A stretch of 64,000 bases of DNA, taken from positions 392,727,442 through 392,791,441 of the forward strand of contig CM046879.1 of the NCBI GenBank assembly GCA_025667525.1. Reading direction: 5' to 3'. Below the pieces are notes generated by a model, which was not told where the DNA came from, did no database searches, and saw nothing but the letters and a program-made list of their open reading frames with translations. Of the stretch, positions 59,097 through 64,000 are shown piece by piece. Each line of letters opens with the position of its first letter. Position 1 is the stretch's first letter. Both the position numbers and the translations under genes were made by a program. The stretch comes from Glebionis coronaria. Its lineage: Eukaryota; Streptophyta; Magnoliopsida; Asterales; Asteraceae.

Positions 59097-59680
59097 CAAG
59101 TGTATGTAACCGACACAAACAATAGTAATTAACTTCGTAATGTTCAACCTGATTTTGGAAATGTACTTTTTCAGATGTGAGATATTCAGATATGTGATTT
59201 TCATTTTTTAGTTTCACAACAATAACTTCGAATGCACGTCCAAGAAAGTAAAATGTAAAGTTAAATGAGATTATTATGCATCAAAATCCTAGCAAACCTT
59301 TCACTTATCTTGTAAGTGTGAGATTTTCCCCCTCACCTTTAGTTGCCAAGGTTCACTTAAGAGTTAAGACAGTTTGTAACACTAAAATCTAACTTACCAT
59401 CTTGCAAGACATACTATCAACTGCTCTCATGAGGGTACTAAATACACTAACTTAGCTATGAGTAATGCTATTTAGACCTAAAACACATGCTTAAATACAT
59501 GCCTAATGTATAAATTACTTGTACATGTGTATTGTACATTTTCTCTCTCCAATTTCCCACCAATCATTTATTCAAACCAACCAATCAAATCATTAGGCAC
59601 ATAAATAGGCATCATTATTAGGCACAAGAATCATTTTTCCTTAGCTATTTACACCTATACTGATTATTTGAATTTACTTA

Positions 59681-61495
59681 GACTAGTGGGAGTGGGGTGA
59701 AACTCACTCACCTCCACCTCAGCGTCACGTCAGTTTTTTACCAAACTCACCAAAACTCACCCAAACTCACCACAGGAGGTAATGGCACTCACCCAAACTC
59801 ACTCCACATCACCCCATTTTTTCATTAAATATTTTTTATTTATACATTTTATTAAAACACGGGTACATAAAAAATTAAAACACAGTACGAAATTAAAAGA
59901 TGATACATAGGAAATTTAAAAACAACATTTAAAAAAAACATAAATTTAAAAAAAAAAAACTTAATAAATTAAGCATTGGCATACAAATGCTCGACCAAAT
60001 CTACTCGAAGATTGTGACGTTCTTGTGCGGAGCTGGTATGCCGCATAACTCGTAGCATGTGTTCTTGGGTTTGAAACACATCGTCCGGTTGAAGTTGTTC
60101 TTCTGGGAACCATTTAGGAGATATTTCTTTTTTTTTAACTTTCGAACCATATTATGTAATATGATGCATGTGTACATCATATTCATGATTCTTTCTTTCC
60201 GTAAAGGTCGTGCAGGATTGGCTAATATGGCTCATTTTTTCTTCAAAACACCAAAAGCTCTTTCAATATCTTTTCTTGCGGATTCTGGTTTCTGCTTATA
60301 TAAAATCCTCTTATGGTCATTGGATGATGGTTCGGGAATTGTTTTAACAAGTGTTGTCAATTCCAGATATATTCCGTCCGTAAGATAGTATCCCCATGGA
60401 TAGTGTACACCGTTAGCCACAAACTCCACCTCAGGTGCTCGTCCGGTTTTCAAATCATTAAATAAAGGGGACTGATATAAAACGTTGATGTCGTTGTTCG
60501 ACCCAGAAACACCAAAAAATGTATGCCATATCCACAAGTCCTACGACGCAACAGCTTCAAGTAAAATGAATGGATTCGGTCCATGATCTCGTCTAACATA
60601 TTGCCCTTTAAAGGCAACTGGACAACCGAACCACTCCCAGTCTGTACAATCAAGACTTCCTATCATCCCTGGAAACCCGTGCTTTGCTTCATGATGCGCA
60701 TAAAGTTTCTGAACATCAGTATACGTGGGTTTTCTCAAATACTCAGGCCCAAATATTTCCATAACAGGACTACAGAAATGATCAAGTGATTCTCGAGAAG
60801 TTCTTACGCTCATTTGCAAATACTCATCTAGAAAACCCGGAACGACGCCGTATGCCAATTGACGAATCGCCGATGTGCACTTTAACAACGGCGAAATACC
60901 TTCTTTTCTAGTACAATCAACATTATTATGAAAGTATGCAGAATGGTGAGTCACTTCACTAACTATCCAGTTGAAAAGGGGGCGACCCATTCGAAAAACA
61001 TTTTTGAACTCTTTCGCATCGTATCTTGGGTTCGCCGAAAAAAAAGACGCAACTAACGATTATGAGCACCTATTCGGTCTCGAGTTATGACGTTTCTGGG
61101 GTACTCGATTAGCAATACGTCGTCTTTTAATAAAATGCAACGCTTTTTTAATAAAAGCTCACTTGCGTTTCGTTGCGACTACCGGATTTTCAGTGGCAAA
61201 AAATAACTCGTATTCGTCGATATTTTCCATTTCTTTAGTGATTGGGGAGAATGTGTGAAATGTGTATGAAATTTAAATATTTATAAGTAAAAGGGGTATT
61301 TGAAAAAGTTTAAAAAAAAAAAAACTAACGGTATAAATTTTAAATGGGCCCCATTTGTTTAAAACTCACCCATGTGAGTTTGGCATGGTTTTTTGGTTTG
61401 CAGAAGACAACTCGCGCGCGTGTATTAAGGGGGGATGGGGGTTACGCATGGCTTAGGCCATGCAGCTCGTGGCTTCATCCCCACTCCCACCAGCC
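59681..61495 (-). mobile_element. PIF/Harbinger DNA transposon, decayed
   Basis: The terminal inverted repeats GACTAGTGGGAGTGGGG (left) and GGCTGGTGGGAGTGGGG (right, inverted) match at 15 of 17 positions. TSD TTA lies at 59678-59680 and 61496-61498, as expected for Harbinger. It contains a broken transposase on the minus strand. The Myb-like second ORF of autonomous Harbingers is absent, so even a repaired transposase would need a partner. Confidence 0.92.
59969..61230 (-). pseudogene. PIF/Harbinger transposase (plant transposon protein family), broken
   Basis: ATG at 61228-61230 opens a short segment, then stops and a shift follow before the long block 60990-60541. That block carries the first catalytic Asp in GSLDCTDWEW and FKGQYVRRDHG. 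A TAG at 60541-60543 and a TGA at 60232-60234 interrupt what is otherwise one phase down to 60001. The second Asp is in YYLTDGIYLE and the Glu in DIERAFGV. After a last shift the tail ends at TAA 59969-59971. It would cut and join transposon ends at TTA/TAA sites. It is inactive here. Confidence 0.88.
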
Positions 61496-61904
61496 TTAGT
61501 TTCATGCACACACCTTAAACCCTAGCCCTAGCAGCTTCTGTACCAAAAAAGATATGAATATCTATGGGTTATGTTATTGCTACCCCTAACTTTTTTTTAC
61601 CACCAATACCTCCCTAATACACTGTATACTGATAGGAAAATACAGTATTTCATGTTTTTTTTATTTCGTATTTTTTGTATCTTATAATTTTTAAACTGTA
61701 AAGTTATAATCTTAGTGTCGCATATTTTTTCAGCAGTTTTACTCATTTTATTAACTGAAGAAGACAGCTTACGGGTCCGCATTTTTTCATGTTTTACTGC
61801 TTTTGGCATATCAAACTTTATAATTTTCGTTCCGTTTTTTTTATTTCACAGTTTTATAATATAAATAAAATAATAAAAAAATAGATCTAAGGGGTATTAC
61901 AAGT

Positions 61905-61947
61905 AAAAAAAAAAGGGGGAGGGGGGGGGGGGGGGGGGGGGGGAGGG
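61905..61947 (+). repeat. Poly(A)/poly(G) tract with 23 consecutive G
   Basis: Ten A (61905-61914), five G, one A, then 23 G (61921-61943), A and GGG. It can form G-quadruplexes and is a likely spot for sequencing or assembly length error. Confidence 0.95.
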
Positions 61948-62051
61948 TATGGGTAACGTCTGCCATATTTATATAAGAAAGTCATTTTATGCATAACAAT
62001 TTACTTTTGTGTTTATTCCCCAAAGGCCAAAACAAATGTGGTTAAACAGCA

Positions 62052-62478
62052 CTAGCATGATACTCGCGTAATATCGCGACGGGTATTCAATGATTATTTT
62101 TGGACAATCAAATTAATGTTTAAGTGTAAAATTTAATTAAAATAAATAAAATCATTAAAAATTGAAAATAACATGTAAATATATCAAAATGAATGTTAAA
62201 TTAAAAAGAACAACATTTTAAAAAATATGGTGAAATTAAATTATAAAAAAAATAAATGTATTAAAAGATATTTCAATTTAAAAATAAAATTGATTGTTTT
62301 ATAAGTTGTTAAAAAGTTGTTACAAAAGAAATGGATGGTTAAGATTTGAAGTTAGGTTTGAATTAAAATGATCTAATGGTTAGATTATTAATATATTTAT
62401 CTTAATTTTTGGTTTTGAGTTAGGTTTGGAGTTGGGATGTGTATATGCACCTTTTGTATATTAGTATAGAAGTATAGA
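62052..62478 (-). mobile_element. Non-autonomous Helitron (427 bp)
   Basis: On the minus strand it starts TCTATACTTC preceded by A (62478) and ends CTAG followed by T (62055-62051). A perfect-stem hairpin CGCGATATTACGCG (62064-62077) lies about nine bases before the end. These are the standard Helitron features and A|T insertion site. No coding sequence. Its 3' end is shared with 44180-44247. Confidence 0.8.
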
Positions 62479-62822
62479 TTAATATTAATCTATGAAATAA
62501 CCAATGTTGTCGGTTGATTAGTCGGTTGAACCGTGACCCGGTAGCTTGACGTGGTCAATTAAAAAACTGGTTTTTTAAACATTGGAAATAACAGCTTGGT
62601 TCTCCAGAGTTGTGTTCCTAGTTGACTACAGCTAAAGATACAAATATGTACTGTACTACTTTAAAAAGCGGTAGAGCCAATATAAAAAGAAGTTGTTATA
62701 GTAAGATCACTGAAGGGTGAACTGCATCGAGTGTACATCAGCTTCTTGGACCATTACAGTGAGTATGATATGGTTCTGCCTACAATACACTTTGAAACAT
62801 ATACACACAAGCACACTATTGT

Positions 62823-62944
62823 TTATTATTCTCTTTAGAAAGGCAACTAACTACCTCACATGACCTAAACAGGACTTGAACCCACAACCAGCTTCTCACA
62901 CAACAAGGGGTACCATTGGGACACAAGCCCTTTGGTGAAAGCAG
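62823..62944 (-). mobile_element. tRNA-derived SINE 3 (122 bp) with exact 10-bp TSD
   Basis: Minus-strand box B GGTTCAAGTCC (62872-62882) is a perfect match to the consensus. Box A is TGTCCCAATGG (62913-62923). ACACTATTGT flanks both sides (62813-62822 and 62945-62954). The 3' end is A-rich (AGAATAATAAAC). Confidence 0.78.
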
Positions 62945-62954
62945 ACACTATTGT

Positions 62955-64000
62955 CGGATGTCTTTCTGATTCAGGTAGGGGTGTGACATTCTACATCAAA
63001 CATCCGGTGGGCCGGGTATGTTGATGTTGATGCAGGCAGAAATACCAAAATAATGCATAGAAGCTACAAATATTAGCTTAAAAGGGATGTTTTTGCATTA
63101 AATCATGCAAAATCAGAAACAGCTTATGTCAAGAGATGTAATTAAAAAAAGGGGAAATGTTAGCTGCAATTAGGTAATTAGGTGCAGCTAACAAGGCTGC
63201 AATCCCAGCAGTTTTTATTATTGCTTTTTAATTTTTTTAGCTCTTTTACCCCTGATCAATGATAATACTGCACCAACTATAGTGGCATTTCGGATAAAAT
63301 TTAAAGTATCAATATATGAGATCCGTATGATATATTTCAAACCATTTGCATAGGAACCAGCTTAAATATGTCTCAAGTATTAGAGGTACAACTGCATCTG
63401 GTAAGATACAAATAGGGCTAAAGCCACAGGGAAGTATATCTTGAGATTAGTCCCTACATGTGCAAGGAAACTACATTTGACGAAAGCTTTATTCCAGTAT
63501 AACATTAGCAGAGGACACCAGCTAACAATACCAATCGATTCTTATATTACCACCAACAATTTATTGGTGTTACTTACCATCTACATTGCCACCTATGTTA
63601 GCATCAGATCACAAAATCAAAACCCTGCAAATACCACCAAGTATTCTTCATCACTTCCTTCACTCGGACCACAATCTAGAGTTCTAAAAACATCACCCAA
63701 CAAACCCCAAGGAACCAGAGTCGAATAGGATAGGATTGTGAACAATCAAGTCTAACTGATGTCATTGTTCCATCTAGACTATACTAATATATAAAATCAA
63801 CTTCAAATGTAGTTGATTAAGTGGTGAAGACTGATCCTCGCCGGACGGTCGACCTGCCAACACAGATAAAGAGTCCAAGGGTGCCCAAATGCCGCGGTGG
63901 CGGTCTCTATAAAAATATATCTATATCTATTTAAAATTATTATATTGGAATCTATAGACTTGCAAGTGCGGCAATGGACGTAGGTCAATCCACATATATC
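62955..64000. other. Unannotated right end
   Basis: No gene is supported. The 95-codon frame at 63441-63728 has one hydrophobic stretch but no recognised family. A 10-bp perfect inverted repeat (GTTAGCTGCA at 63159-63168 and its complement at 63183-63192) could form a hairpin with a 14-nt loop. Confidence 0.5.

Noticed and set aside
63441..63728. 95-codon ORF with a hydrophobic segment
   Set aside because: Composition like the surrounding non-coding DNA, no family, no promoter or splice context.

Overview
The window is repeat-dominated, AT-rich nuclear DNA from a flowering plant. I favour a eudicot and, from the style of the Copia polyproteins and the long extra ORF behind one of them, probably the daisy family (Asteraceae). 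That placement is inference from family resemblance and was not checked by any search. I found no tRNA or rRNA gene, no CRISPR array and nothing bacterial. Almost all coding capacity belongs to transposable elements. Many were delimited by eye from their LTRs, target-site duplications (TSD), primer binding sites (PBS) and polypurine tracts (PPT).

Bases 1-39,818 form one nested stack. Outermost is the 3' end of an Athila-like Ty3/gypsy element (pol tail at 3-119, 3' LTR from 1951). A Sirevirus-like Copia element, A (3614-39813, TSD CGCAC/AGCAC), sits in that LTR. A is split twice: by gypsy element B (4938-15879, minus strand, TSD CAAGT) and by C, a long-LTR element with almost no coding sequence (16973-30583, minus strand). 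One LTR of C is split by a small non-autonomous LTR element, E (25347-28683, TSD TTATG). LTR divergence judged by eye (A about 5%, B and C about 3%, E about 2%) agrees with the nesting order.

Two accessory genes stand out. B has decayed gag-pol on the minus strand but carries, on the plus strand, a four-exon gene (6121-8861, 821 codons) whose GT-AG introns and phases all fit. A carries, behind pol, a reading frame of about 1,018 codons (36167-39223) broken by a single stop, while its gag-pol has many lesions.

Bases 39,819-45,098 are gene-poor and hold Helitron-like elements, a tRNA-derived SINE and a plausible leader of a host gene. A second Copia element, D (45104-55205, TSD GATAG), has an intact RT-RNase H frame but lacks protease and integrase. 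It appears to lie in an intron of the host gene, whose further exons may be at 55600-55679 and 56989 onward.

Bases 57,100-64,000 hold small elements with clear boundaries: two more tRNA-type SINEs, a hAT MITE with an exact 8-bp TSD, a decayed PIF/Harbinger transposon with TTA TSD, and a short Helitron.
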